From NCBI RefSeq assembly GCF_004764705.1, contig NZ_SHLX01000010.1:124001-188000 (forward strand): a DNA stretch of 64,000 bases. The letters run 5' to 3'. Positions 7,684-14,917 of this stretch are shown piece by piece; position 1 is the first letter of the stretch; the number at the start of each line of letters is the position of its first letter. The translations under genes were made by a program, and so were the position numbers. Origin of the DNA: Paenibacillus cymbidii (GTDB taxonomy: Bacteria > Bacillota > Bacilli > Paenibacillales > NBRC-103111). Below the pieces are notes generated by a model, which saw nothing but the letters and a program-made list of their open reading frames with translations, made no database searches and was not told the DNA's origin.

Positions 7684-8397
7684 ATGATCGGACTCGATTA
7701 CATCATGAAAGTCTATAACGGGACATACAAGCAGTTGGCGTCGAAATTGGAAATCGCCCCACCCACCATCATGGCGTGGTTGAGCAAGAAGCGCCCTATT
7801 CCCAAAGCCAAGCTGGAGACCTTGTCCAAATGGTTTCAAATTGACGAAATCTATTTTACGAAGGAGCTGAACGAAGTTGAGAAAATTCAGATTCAAGCGG
7901 ATTATTTGAGGCGGCTTTCCAAGCGGGATCGATTTGAAATAACCGATACGCATACGGACGATGACGGCACCGAATACGAATATGTGCGATGGGTCGATCC
8001 TTACGAGGACGAAAGGCGATTGCTTCATCAGGAATTAGCAATTGAAACAGTGATTCTCCAGTTGCGTTCCGCTCTGTATCAGGAGCGTTACGAACAGCAA
8101 CTTCATAACGGAAGTAGTCCGATACTCGTAACGTTGGAGCGAATTGCAACGCTCTATGGTGGCTCGGTAACGGATAGTTGGGACGATACACGTAAGCAGG
8201 CATGGCAACGTCTGCAAGCGGACAGAAAAACGGCCCTGGATTCCCTGCTGTACTATATGACTGTTCCACAAGATGGATTCGGCCCCTTCTTACGGGGGAA
8301 GGACATTCTTGACGATGATCTGTTCGATCTGACCGAAAAACATCAGTTGCAATGTCCGATCGACCAAACAAACACCGAAGGGAGTGATGCGGATTGA
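7684..8397 (+). CDS. Helix-turn-helix DNA-binding protein of unknown role
   Basis: 237 residues from ATG 7684 (CAGGAGAGG about 7 nt upstream; the longer TTG start at 7660 lies in the operator region). Residues 5-50 form a phage-repressor-like HTH (YKQLASKLEIAPPTIMAWLS). The remaining acidic helical region (DDDGTEYEYVRWVDPYEDE and onwards) is not recognised. Own promoter and flanking inverted repeat suggest autoregulation. Island or prophage-type regulator is the best guess. Confidence 0.8.
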   Translation: MIGLDYIMKVYNGTYKQLASKLEIAPPTIMAWLSKKRPIPKAKLETLSKWFQIDEIYFTKELNEVEKIQIQADYLRRLSKRDRFEITDTHTDDDGTEYEYVRWVDPYEDERRLLHQELAIETVILQLRSALYQERYEQQLHNGSSPILVTLERIATLYGGSVTDSWDDTRKQAWQRLQADRKTALDSLLYYMTVPQDGFGPFLRGKDILDDDLFDLTEKHQLQCPIDQTNTEGSDAD

Positions 8398-8473
8398 TTG
8401 CCGGATCATGTCTTATAACATAACCGATTTTGTTTCACATTTGATACAATTCCAATGAGAATGGAGGGGTGCC

Positions 8474-8692
8474 ATGTTTGATACGATCAGAATGAAAGTG
8501 TATCCTCGACCGATTGATCCCGATAAATGGATTGCCTTACAAGCAAAGTCCGCCACTTGGCTGGACAGAGACACCGGACAACTCAAAACAAAATATAAGC
8601 TTACCGAGTCCCTGCTCCCTTTCATTGAGTATCATGACTACAGTCAGACGCTGATCATCGAACGATCGGGCGAGTGGTTACAGGCCATTTAA
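8474..8692 (+). CDS. Small hypothetical protein, possibly truncated
   Basis: 72 residues with ATGGAGGGG about 6 nt before the ATG. The start (MFDTIRMKVYP) is reminiscent of the N-terminus of filamentous-phage/rolling-circle replication initiators, and the conserved-looking EYHDYSQTLIIE ends abruptly, so it may be a remnant of a longer replication gene. That link is only an impression. Confidence 0.5.
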   Translation: MFDTIRMKVYPRPIDPDKWIALQAKSATWLDRDTGQLKTKYKLTESLLPFIEYHDYSQTLIIERSGEWLQAI

Positions 8693-9118
8693 ACCAAGCG
8701 AATTCCCCGCACCGCTTCTATCTTTTGCAAGCACATACGTCTTAAAGCCTATGCAGCAGCGGGAAGACAGCCACCACGCCGCCGAGAGAACTGACTATGT
8801 AGTATTAAATCCAGGGAAAGCGGTGGTTTGCTGCAGTTAGTAATTACCGGACCCCTCTTGTTCGCTGAATGGAAATATTCTCACACGTCCCTGCTGGCGA
8901 CGAAATGGACGTAAAACGCCCCGTGGTCGCTGACGGGGGCTTTTCGCGTATTCGAGCAGGCTTTCCCCAGCCCCAGATGTATTGTCCGTTACGGCTTGGT
9001 TAAACGTGCTGTAGCCATCTACCCTGCCGCTCTTATCATGTGAACCCCACGGAGTACACATGCCTCCCCCGGTTTATTTACGGTAAACGCCCCAATGGGC
9101 GTCAAGGAGGATTGTGCG
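8693..9118. other. Intergenic stretch with hairpins, no supportable gene
   Basis: The transition between the AT-rich island and the GC-rich chromosome. Two hairpins are visible (8917-8944 and 9087-9102). A 74-codon minus-strand frame exists without motifs. Seen from the minus strand the segment looks like structured RNA, but I could match it to no known family. Confidence 0.5.
8913..8945. terminator. Bidirectional terminator-like hairpin
   Basis: AAAA, then GCCCCGT (8919-8925), loop GGTCGCTG, ACGGGGGC and TTTT: a short GC stem with A-run before and T-run after, so it could terminate on both strands. Confidence 0.5.
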
Positions 9119-9316
9119 ATGAGCGGTTATAGCGCCAGATTACAAAAATTGAATATTCCTTCCGCTTCAAGTTTACCTCGATCCAGGCAGGCGCGTCGAC
9201 GATTACGGCAGGTCTGCTTCCGATCCGTCAAGATTCGAAAACCAAAATATACGCGATGCTGGCCACCGAAAGCGCCAGCCACACGGAGAAGCCGAGCGCA
9301 ACCGGCTTCAGGCTGA
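9119..9316 (+). CDS. Small ORF with good ribosome site, overlapping yeiH end; doubtful
   Basis: ATG 9119 follows AAGGAGGA and a short hairpin (ACGCCC-CAAT-GGGCGT, 9087-9102). It encodes a 65-residue Arg/Ser-rich peptide (MSGYSARLQKLNIPSASSLP...). The last 30 codons overlap the convergent yeiH gene, where the reading is surely a shadow. Probably the first 30 codons of a gene truncated when the adjoining DNA was lost. Confidence 0.3.
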   Translation: MSGYSARLQKLNIPSASSLPRSRQARRRLRQVCFRSVKIRKPKYTRCWPPKAPATRRSRAQPASG

Positions 9317-10304
9317 TGCTGAACATGCGGCGAAAGTTCGCGGTCAGACCGATGGCCGCAGCGGCAATCACGATCATGGCCGTGCCGATGGTGCGCAGCT
9401 GCGGGGCCAGCTCGTCCGATATGATTCCGGTCGTCCGCAGACCGGAAGCGACAAGGAAGCCGACGATGAACCAGGGAATCAGACGCATGAGGGTCACTTT
9501 TTCGTCCGGCCCTTCACTTCCCGTCCCGCGACCTCCCGTCTCCCCGCTTCCCGCCCCGCCAACTCCCGTTCCTCGATCTCTCGCTCCGATTTCGCGTCTG
9601 CCCCGCCACCCGACAACAAGCGCAAGAACGAGCGTGACGGGAATTATCATCGTCGAACGGGTCAGCTTGACGATCGTGGCATAATCGCCGGCTTCCTCGG
9701 TGTAGGCGTAACCGGCCGCCACCACTGAAGAAGTGTCGTTGATCGCCGTTCCGGCCCACAAGCCAAACATCGAATCGGATAAATGCAGCAGGTGGCCGAT
9801 CGCCGGAAACGCAAGCGCCGCCGCCACATTGAACAAAAAAATCGTTGCCATGGCATAAGCGATCTCTTCCTCGCGGGCTTTGACCACAGGGGAAACGGCA
9901 GCGATGGCCGAGCCGCCGCAGATCGCCGTGCCGACGCCGATCAGCAACTGCAGCCGCCGGGGAATGTCCAGCCATTTTCCCAACGCATAGGCGGACCCGA
10001 AGGCAACGAGGAACGTAACCAGCATCAGGCCAAGCGAGCCGATGCCGGTCTCCCAAACCTGGCTCAGGCTGAGGCCGGTTCCCTGGAATATGATCGCCCA
10101 CTGCAGCACCCGCTTGGAGCAGAAGCGAATTCCGGGCGCAGCCCGCGCGGGCAACAGAAGTGCGTTGCCGATCGCCATGCCGAGCACGATCGCAATGATC
10201 GGCCCCCCGACGATCGGAACAAGCGAGCCGATCCAGAAGGACGGAGCCGCAATCGCGACCACGATCAGCAGTCCAGGCAACAGCTTCCGAATGCCGTTCA
10301 TCAT
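9228..10304 (-). CDS. YeiH/YadS-type putative sulfate exporter family membrane protein (UPF0324)
   Basis: 358 residues with about ten hydrophobic segments. Family motifs: GPIIAIVLGMAIGN, GTGLSLSQVWETG, ICGGSAIAAVSPVV, FPAIGHLLHLS, AGTAINDTSSVVAAGYAY, KLTRSTMIIP. Such proteins are called conserved or putative sulfate exporters; the true substrate is unclear. Between two membrane halves (about residues 233-268) sits a low-complexity Gly/Arg/Glu insert (GARDRGTGVGGAGSGETGGR) encoded by short imperfect repeats, not typical of the family and probably a cytoplasmic loop. The next gene is convergent; its promoter lies at 10356-10385. Confidence 0.9.
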   Translation of the reverse strand: MMNGIRKLLPGLLIVVAIAAPSFWIGSLVPIVGGPIIAIVLGMAIGNALLLPARAAPGIRFCSKRVLQWAIIFQGTGLSLSQVWETGIGSLGLMLVTFLVAFGSAYALGKWLDIPRRLQLLIGVGTAICGGSAIAAVSPVVKAREEEIAYAMATIFLFNVAAALAFPAIGHLLHLSDSMFGLWAGTAINDTSSVVAAGYAYTEEAGDYATIVKLTRSTMIIPVTLVLALVVGWRGRREIGARDRGTGVGGAGSGETGGRGTGSEGPDEKVTLMRLIPWFIVGFLVASGLRTTGIISDELAPQLRTIGTAMIVIAAAAIGLTANFRRMFSISLKPVALGFSVWLALSVASIAYILVFES

Positions 10305-10339
10305 GTTTCCGCCAACTTTCCGGTGTCGATTTTCCGTGC

Positions 10340-10385
10340 TCGAAATTTCGACTCCATCATAATGCCGGCATAGTTGCGGTTACAA
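10340..10385 (-). promoter_or_regulatory. yeiH promoter with perfect 12-bp palindrome at the start site
   Basis: On the minus strand: TTGTAA (10385-10380), 18-bp spacer, TATGAT (10361-10356). TCGAAATTTCGA (10340-10351) is a perfect palindrome covering the predicted transcription start, so a repressor operator is likely. Confidence 0.55.
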
Positions 10386-10589
10386 ATCAATCATTTCGGG
10401 CTTTTGCATAACAAAATTTTATAATTCGATCACCGGCGGGGAGGGGAGTGAAGCGTAATCGCAGCTTTCGGCGGTATTTCCGCTGCGGCGCCAAAGAGAC
10501 ATAGCGGTGAAAGGAGGCAAGTGCGGCTTCCGTCTGCGAAGAGGCTGGCAGTGCCGTCTGAAACGGGGTACAGTGGGCCAGAACCTGCC

Positions 10590-10779
10590 AATAGGCCATA
10601 AAAAATGGCCTATTCCCCCTTTTACCCGCCTCGCAACGAAAATAGCCAGCGAAAACACTGGCTATCGGGCCAAATGCAGCCCATATTGGGCTTTCCGACG
10701 CGTATTGCCAGTGAAATCACTGGCTATTTTGCGTTGAGCTGCTTTTTTTGAGCCAATAGGCCATAAAAAATGGCTTATT
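10590..10779. repeat. 190-bp four-hairpin composite repeat, copy 1
   Basis: Hairpins P (10590-10614, AATAGGCCAT/ATGGCCTATT), Q (10641-10666, AGCCAG...CTGGCT), Q (10703-10728, GCCAGTGA/TCACTGGC) and P (10755-10779). Spacers are 26, 36 and 26 bp. The same lengths recur at 35738-35927 and 51009-51198. It lies between yeiH and a small membrane gene; the rest of 10386-11081 holds no supportable gene. Confidence 0.92.
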
Positions 10780-11081
10780 CCGCAACCACTGTGCCTGAGC
10801 AGGTCAATTACGACACTACCGGCCATCCCGGCGGCATTTCCGCTGTGCAACCGGGGAGCCGATTCATCACTTGGGAGCGGTACGAGACTGCTTGCCGACA
10901 TTTGCGCAAACATACTGCCGGTGGGACGTGTCGAGGCAAGCAAGGTGCGTTGGGAGAAGCCGGACATATCGTGTGAGGCAGACCGTGCCGGGAGAAACGG
11001 GCCCATATCGGGACAAGCGGGCATAGGCGTCGTCGGTGGCGGGCGGCTCGTGTGCGAGCGGTCAGTCAGTAAGTAAGTCAG

Positions 11082-11369
11082 TCAGGAGCGGGATCCGGAC
11101 ATGCTCTTTGCGGTGACCAGAACAACGGCGAGCAGGCCGATGGCCGCAGGGAGGATATGGTCGAGCAGTCCGGACGCAACCAGCGAAACAGCCAGGATCG
11201 CGATCGAGAGCAGCGAGGAAGGACGCAGGCGCGGCTCCTCCTCCGGAGAAAATGGCTGAAGCGCGGCGATCGCGGGTTCTTCCTGATGTCCGGGTTCCGA
11301 CGGCGTTGGCGTGTGTGCGTGCGTGGACATGTCGTCGTGGCGCGGCGTGCGGTTGCGGCGAAACGGCAT
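11082..11369 (-). CDS. Small two-helix membrane protein
   Basis: 95 residues. AAAGGAG lies 6 nt before the ATG, which supports it as a real gene. A polar, Pro/His/Glu-rich N-terminal half (HTPTPSEPGHQEEP) precedes two hydrophobic segments (LLSIAILAVSLVASGLLDHI and LPAAIGLLAVVLVTAKSM). No family recognised. Confidence 0.65.
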   Translation of the reverse strand: MPFRRNRTPRHDDMSTHAHTPTPSEPGHQEEPAIAALQPFSPEEEPRLRPSSLLSIAILAVSLVASGLLDHILPAAIGLLAVVLVTAKSMSGSRS

Positions 11370-11543
11370 ACGAATGCTCCTTTCCAGATCGTTGCGGGTC
11401 GAGCAGCGAGTCTATATCGAGTCGATGTTTAATGTTGAGTAATATAGTGGGAATACTCTAAGTTTAATCGACAACATCCGATTTGACAAGGGAGAATAAA
11501 CGGCAAGAGAGAATAAACAGACGGGGAACAGTAAAAAAAGCGA

Positions 11544-11572
11544 TTGTCGGGCGTGACAGGTTGTGCTATAGT
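11544..11572 (+). promoter_or_regulatory. Promoter of the first carboxyltransferase gene
   Basis: TTGTCG (11544-11549), 17-bp spacer, TATAGT (11567-11572) with an extended TG element at 11564-11565. The predicted start is near 11579, so the operator at 11647 sits about 70 bp downstream and could act as a roadblock. Confidence 0.7.
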
Positions 11573-11645
11573 CGGGAGGAAGATTAGTGGTGTGTTGCCG
11601 TGGCGAAACGGCGGCATGTCGACTGATCGAATTTTTTAGGTCGAT

Positions 11646-13580
11646 ATGGAAACGATTCCATGGAAGTCGAAAGAGGTGAATAATCTGGCGGAAAACAACG
11701 GCAATCAAGCTGCATCGCACAACGAAACGACGATCGGGCGGGAAATCGCGGCCGAACCCGGCGCAACAGCCGAACACGGCGCAACAGCCGAACACGGCGC
11801 AACAGCCGAACCCGGCGCAACAGCCGAACCCGGCGCAGCAGCCGAACCCGGCGCAACAGCCGAACCCGGCGCAGCAGCCGAACCCGGCATAACGGCCGAA
11901 CCCGGCATAACGGCCGAACCCGGCATAACGGCCGCCCTCCGCGAAACGGCCGCCCTCCGCGAAACGGCCGCCCCCGGCATTACGGCCGCCCCCGGCGCAA
12001 CGGCCGAAGAGGCTGCGGCACGGCAGCCGGTATGGCAGCCGGAGCTTGCGGAAATGGCCCGGCGGCACGAGTATGCGCAGCGCCTCGGCGGGGCGGAGAA
12101 CATTGCCCGGCAGCATGCGTCAGGGCGGCTGACGGTGCGCGAACGGATCGATTTGTTGCTCGACGAGGGCTCTTTTCACGAGATAGGCGCTTTTACGGGG
12201 ACTGCCAGCTATGACGAGCAGGGCAATTTGCTGGACGTGTCGCCTTCGAGCATCGTCATGGGCAACGGGAGAATCGACCGACGCAAGGTGTTCGTGGTCG
12301 GCGACGATTTTACGGTTCGCGGCGGTTCGTCGGAATCGGCTTCGCCGGAGAAGATGGTGTACGCCGAACGGATGGCGTGCGACTGGCGCATGCCGCTCAT
12401 TCGTCTGGTTAATACGGCAGGCGGAAGCATCAAGCTGCTGGAGAAAAATCAATCGACCAAAATTCCCGGTTACGCGCAGTGGCCGATCGGCCGCATGCTC
12501 GGCGTGGTTCCGGTGGTCGGCGCGGCATTGGGCGCATGTGCGGGGCTGGGCGCCTTGCGTGTGGCCCATTCCCACTTTTCGGTCATGGTCAAGGGGAGCA
12601 GTCAGGTGTTCGCTGCGGGACCGTCCGTGGTCACTCCCGGCGTGAAGGAGGAGGTGTCGAACGAGGAGCTTGGCGGCAGCGCCGTTCATGCGAGGGGCAG
12701 CGGTCTGGTCGACAACGAAGCGGTCGACGAACAGGATGCATGCCGCCAAATCGCCGCGTTTTTATCCTATTTGCCGTCGAGCGTCTTTCAACTGCCGCCA
12801 CGCAAGCAAACCGATGACGATCCCGCCCGGATGGAGGAGCAGCTGGCCTCGATCGTGCCGCGAGAGCGCAGGCGCGTGTACCGGATGCGCAGCATTCTCG
12901 AGCTCGTTTTCGACAAGGGATCCCTTTTCGAAATGGGCCGCTATTACGCCCGGTCGGTAATCACGATGTTCGGCACGATCAACGGGTATCCCGTGGGCAT
13001 TATGGCGAACGACCCGATGATGTCGGCCGGGGCGCTGAGCGATTCCGCCAGCGACAAGATCATTCGCTTCGTCGACATGTGCGATACGTTTCACCTTCCG
13101 GTTGTCAACTTTGTCGATCAGCCGGGCGTGTCGGTGGGCAGTGCGGCGGAGGAGAAGGGCACGGTCCGCAAAGCGCTGCGCGCCATGATGGCGATTCAGC
13201 AGGTGTCGGTTCCGTGGTGCACGTTTTTCGTCAGGCGCTGCTTCGGTCTTGCCGGCTGCGCCTGGGGGCCGGACGACGGCCGCTCCAACATCCGGTACGC
13301 CTGGCCGTCCGCCTATTGGGGATCGATTCCCGTGGAGGGAGGCGTGGAGGCCGCTTATAAGCGGGAGCTGGCGGCAAGCGGCAACGCGGAGGAACGGCGG
13401 CTCGAGCTTGTCGACTATTACCGCCGCTTCGAATCGCCATTCCGCACGGCGGAACGGTTTCGCATCGAGGAGATAATCGATCCGCGCAGCACAAGGCCGC
13501 TGCTGGCCGAATGGGCGGAAGACGCCTACGGCTTGCTGCCCGGGCAGCTTGGCGTCAAGGGCCGGACCATGCGCGTATAG
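11646..13580 (+). CDS. Acyl-CoA carboxylase carboxyltransferase subunit with N-terminal repeat tail
   Basis: 644 residues from ATG 11646. Residues from about 128 form a carboxyltransferase (PF01039) with N and C crotonase-like halves: RLTVRERIDLLLDEGSFHEIG, VVGDDFTVRGGSSE, NTAGGSIKLLE, HSHFSVMVKGSSQVFAAGPS, NDPMMSAGALSDSASDKIIR, NFVDQPGVSVGSAAE. It moves a carboxyl group from carboxybiotin to an acyl-CoA. The first 120 residues are a repeat (AEPGAT-type, 14 units) unknown in the family. The ATG lies inside the operator and lacks a ribosome site; AAAGAGGTG (11669-11678) is 6 nt before an in-frame CTG at 11685, so a CTG start is possible. It is larger than and different from the second carboxyltransferase at 16230. 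Confidence 0.88.
   Translation: METIPWKSKEVNNLAENNGNQAASHNETTIGREIAAEPGATAEHGATAEHGATAEPGATAEPGAAAEPGATAEPGAAAEPGITAEPGITAEPGITAALRETAALRETAAPGITAAPGATAEEAAARQPVWQPELAEMARRHEYAQRLGGAENIARQHASGRLTVRERIDLLLDEGSFHEIGAFTGTASYDEQGNLLDVSPSSIVMGNGRIDRRKVFVVGDDFTVRGGSSESASPEKMVYAERMACDWRMPLIRLVNTAGGSIKLLEKNQSTKIPGYAQWPIGRMLGVVPVVGAALGACAGLGALRVAHSHFSVMVKGSSQVFAAGPSVVTPGVKEEVSNEELGGSAVHARGSGLVDNEAVDEQDACRQIAAFLSYLPSSVFQLPPRKQTDDDPARMEEQLASIVPRERRRVYRMRSILELVFDKGSLFEMGRYYARSVITMFGTINGYPVGIMANDPMMSAGALSDSASDKIIRFVDMCDTFHLPVVNFVDQPGVSVGSAAEEKGTVRKALRAMMAIQQVSVPWCTFFVRRCFGLAGCAWGPDDGRSNIRYAWPSAYWGSIPVEGGVEAAYKRELAASGNAEERRLELVDYYRRFESPFRTAERFRIEEIIDPRSTRPLLAEWAEDAYGLLPGQLGVKGRTMRV
11647..11660. promoter_or_regulatory. 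LacI-type operator copy 1 (TGGAAACGATTCCA)
   Basis: A 14-bp near-palindrome with a central CG, the form bound by LacI-family proteins. Exact copies are at 13687 (lacI gene) and 14878 (CoA-transferase). This copy contains the ATG at 11646-11648. Confidence 0.82.
11751..12002 (+). repeat. 18-bp in-frame minisatellite, 14 tandem units
   Basis: Fourteen consecutive 18-bp units (consensus GCCGAACCCGGCGCAACA) encode AEPGAT, AEHGAT, AEPGAA, AEPGIT, ALRET-type variants. The period is a multiple of three, so copy-number change preserves the frame. Confidence 0.95.
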
Positions 13581-13653
13581 CCGCCGGTGTTCGTTATTGT
13601 GTAGGCCGCCGCTTCCATTGCTCAACGTCCGGATCATTTCGGGAAACGCCCGA

Positions 13654-13700
13654 TTGACGGAATCTCGAAAATGTGAAACAATAACCTGGAAACGATTCCA
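13654..13700 (+). promoter_or_regulatory. lacI promoter with overlapping operator copy 2
   Basis: TTGACG (13654-13659), 17-bp spacer, AACAAT (13677-13682), then TGGAAACGATTCCA at 13687-13700 covering the expected start. Classical negative autoregulation layout. Confidence 0.75.
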
Positions 13701-13733
13701 CGAAAGCGAGCCAGAACAGGCGGTTGAACAGCG

Positions 13734-14765
13734 ATGGACAAAAAGTCGAAAGTAACGATCAAGGACGTGGCAATCCGCGCCGGCGTCGGGGTGGGAACGG
13801 TGTCAAGGGCGATCAACGGCTCGCACGCGATTAACCCGGAGACGAAGAAGAAGGTGCTGGACAGCATCCAGGAGCTCGGCTACGTGCCGGATCCGGTTGC
13901 GCAAAGCATGCGTTCCGGCAAGTACAAGAGTGTCGCCTATTTCGTCAATGACATCTCGAACATGGCGCTCGCCAATGTGGCCAAGGGGATGCAGGATTAC
14001 CTGGAGCGAATGGGGTACACGCTGATTCTGTACAACACCGGCGACGCCGATTTGACGGAGAAGGTGCGGTCGGTCATCCAGGGGCGCAAGCTCGACGGCA
14101 TCGTGCTGTCGATTCCGCGGGAGAACGACGAGGAGTTGAACGCGCTGCTCGCCGAAACGAATTTGCCGATCGTGACGATCGACCGGCAATTGCCGGGCAT
14201 TCCCGCAGGGGTGTTGACCGACTACACCTCCGGCGTCAAGGAAGCGGTACGGTATTTGTTGTCGCTTGGCCATCGCGGGATCGTGCTGCTGACCGGAACG
14301 AGGCATATTCTGCCTACCCGGCTCATTACACAGAGCTTCACCGAAGCATTCGCCGAAGCCGGACTGTCTTGCGGCGACGACGCCGTCATGGAAGGCGAAT
14401 TCACCATCGAGTTCGGCCGGCGGGCCGTACAAGCGCTGCTGCCGCAAATTCGCAGCAAGCGGAAGACGGCGATCATGACGCTGAACAACAATATTTTTAA
14501 GGGCGTCCTGCAGACGACGCGGGAGCACGGCATCGAATACCCGCAGGACATCTCGCTGATTTCCGGCGAGGACTCGGATTTGTCGCAGTTCCTGATGCCG
14601 GCGGTAACGATCATCAGCCGTCCGCTGACGGAGATCGGGCAGAACGTCGCCAAATACCTGGTTCGTTATATCTCCGACCCGGTTGCCGGCAAAACTGCCG
14701 CACCTTTCCGCATGGAAACCGGATTGATCGTCAGGGACTCCTGCCGGGCGGTGGCGTTGCCGTAA
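13734..14765 (+). CDS. LacI-family transcriptional regulator
   Basis: 343 residues. The HTH is at 5-55 (TIKDVAIRAGVGVGTVSRAI, NGSHAINPETKKKVLDSIQE), then a periplasmic-binding-like sensor (SVAYFVNDISNMALANVAKG, LDGIVLSIPRENDEELNALL, TIDRQLPGIPAGVLTDYTSG, ending SLISGEDSDLSQFLMPAVTI). It sits between two sets of CoA-pathway genes and has an identical 14-bp site at its own promoter and next to both neighbours, so it probably controls the cluster. LacI proteins usually sense sugars; the effector here may be an organic acid or CoA-pathway intermediate. Confidence 0.93.
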   Translation: MDKKSKVTIKDVAIRAGVGVGTVSRAINGSHAINPETKKKVLDSIQELGYVPDPVAQSMRSGKYKSVAYFVNDISNMALANVAKGMQDYLERMGYTLILYNTGDADLTEKVRSVIQGRKLDGIVLSIPRENDEELNALLAETNLPIVTIDRQLPGIPAGVLTDYTSGVKEAVRYLLSLGHRGIVLLTGTRHILPTRLITQSFTEAFAEAGLSCGDDAVMEGEFTIEFGRRAVQALLPQIRSKRKTAIMTLNNNIFKGVLQTTREHGIEYPQDISLISGEDSDLSQFLMPAVTIISRPLTEIGQNVAKYLVRYISDPVAGKTAAPFRMETGLIVRDSCRAVALP

Positions 14766-14877
14766 GCCCGGCCGCCGGAGAGCGGGAGCCGTCCGTTCGC
14801 CGACGCGAACCCGGTCCCGATCCGGCTGCTGCGTTGCGGTCCATGCGCGAGGTCGGAGGGTGTCCGTTTCTCATGCA

Positions 14878-14891
14878 TGGAAACGATTCCA
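14878..14891. promoter_or_regulatory. LacI-type operator copy 3
   Basis: TGGAAACGATTCCA, extended to ATGGAAACGATTCCAT here, 26 bp before the TTG start of the CoA-transferase gene. No clear promoter box is seen upstream; transcription may run through from lacI, in which case the site acts within the operon. Confidence 0.8.
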
Positions 14892-14917
14892 TGAAGTTGT
14901 ACAAGGAGGAAAACCAG

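Noticed and set aside
8837-9110. TnpB/IS605-type guide RNA or a riboswitch on the minus strand
   Set aside because: The segment looks structured but contains no tnpB, no recognisable right-end scaffold and no riboswitch consensus; only hairpins are reported.
10590-10779. Plain tandem Rho-independent terminators
   Set aside because: Some hairpins do have T-runs, but four hairpins in conserved 25-26-26-36-26-26-25 spacing at several loci, one upstream of a gene start, is more than termination needs.
11647-14891. CcpA catabolite (cre) sites
   Set aside because: TGGAAACGATTCCA deviates from the cre consensus at two positions, and all three copies cluster around a local lacI gene; a dedicated operator is the simpler reading, though cross-talk is possible.
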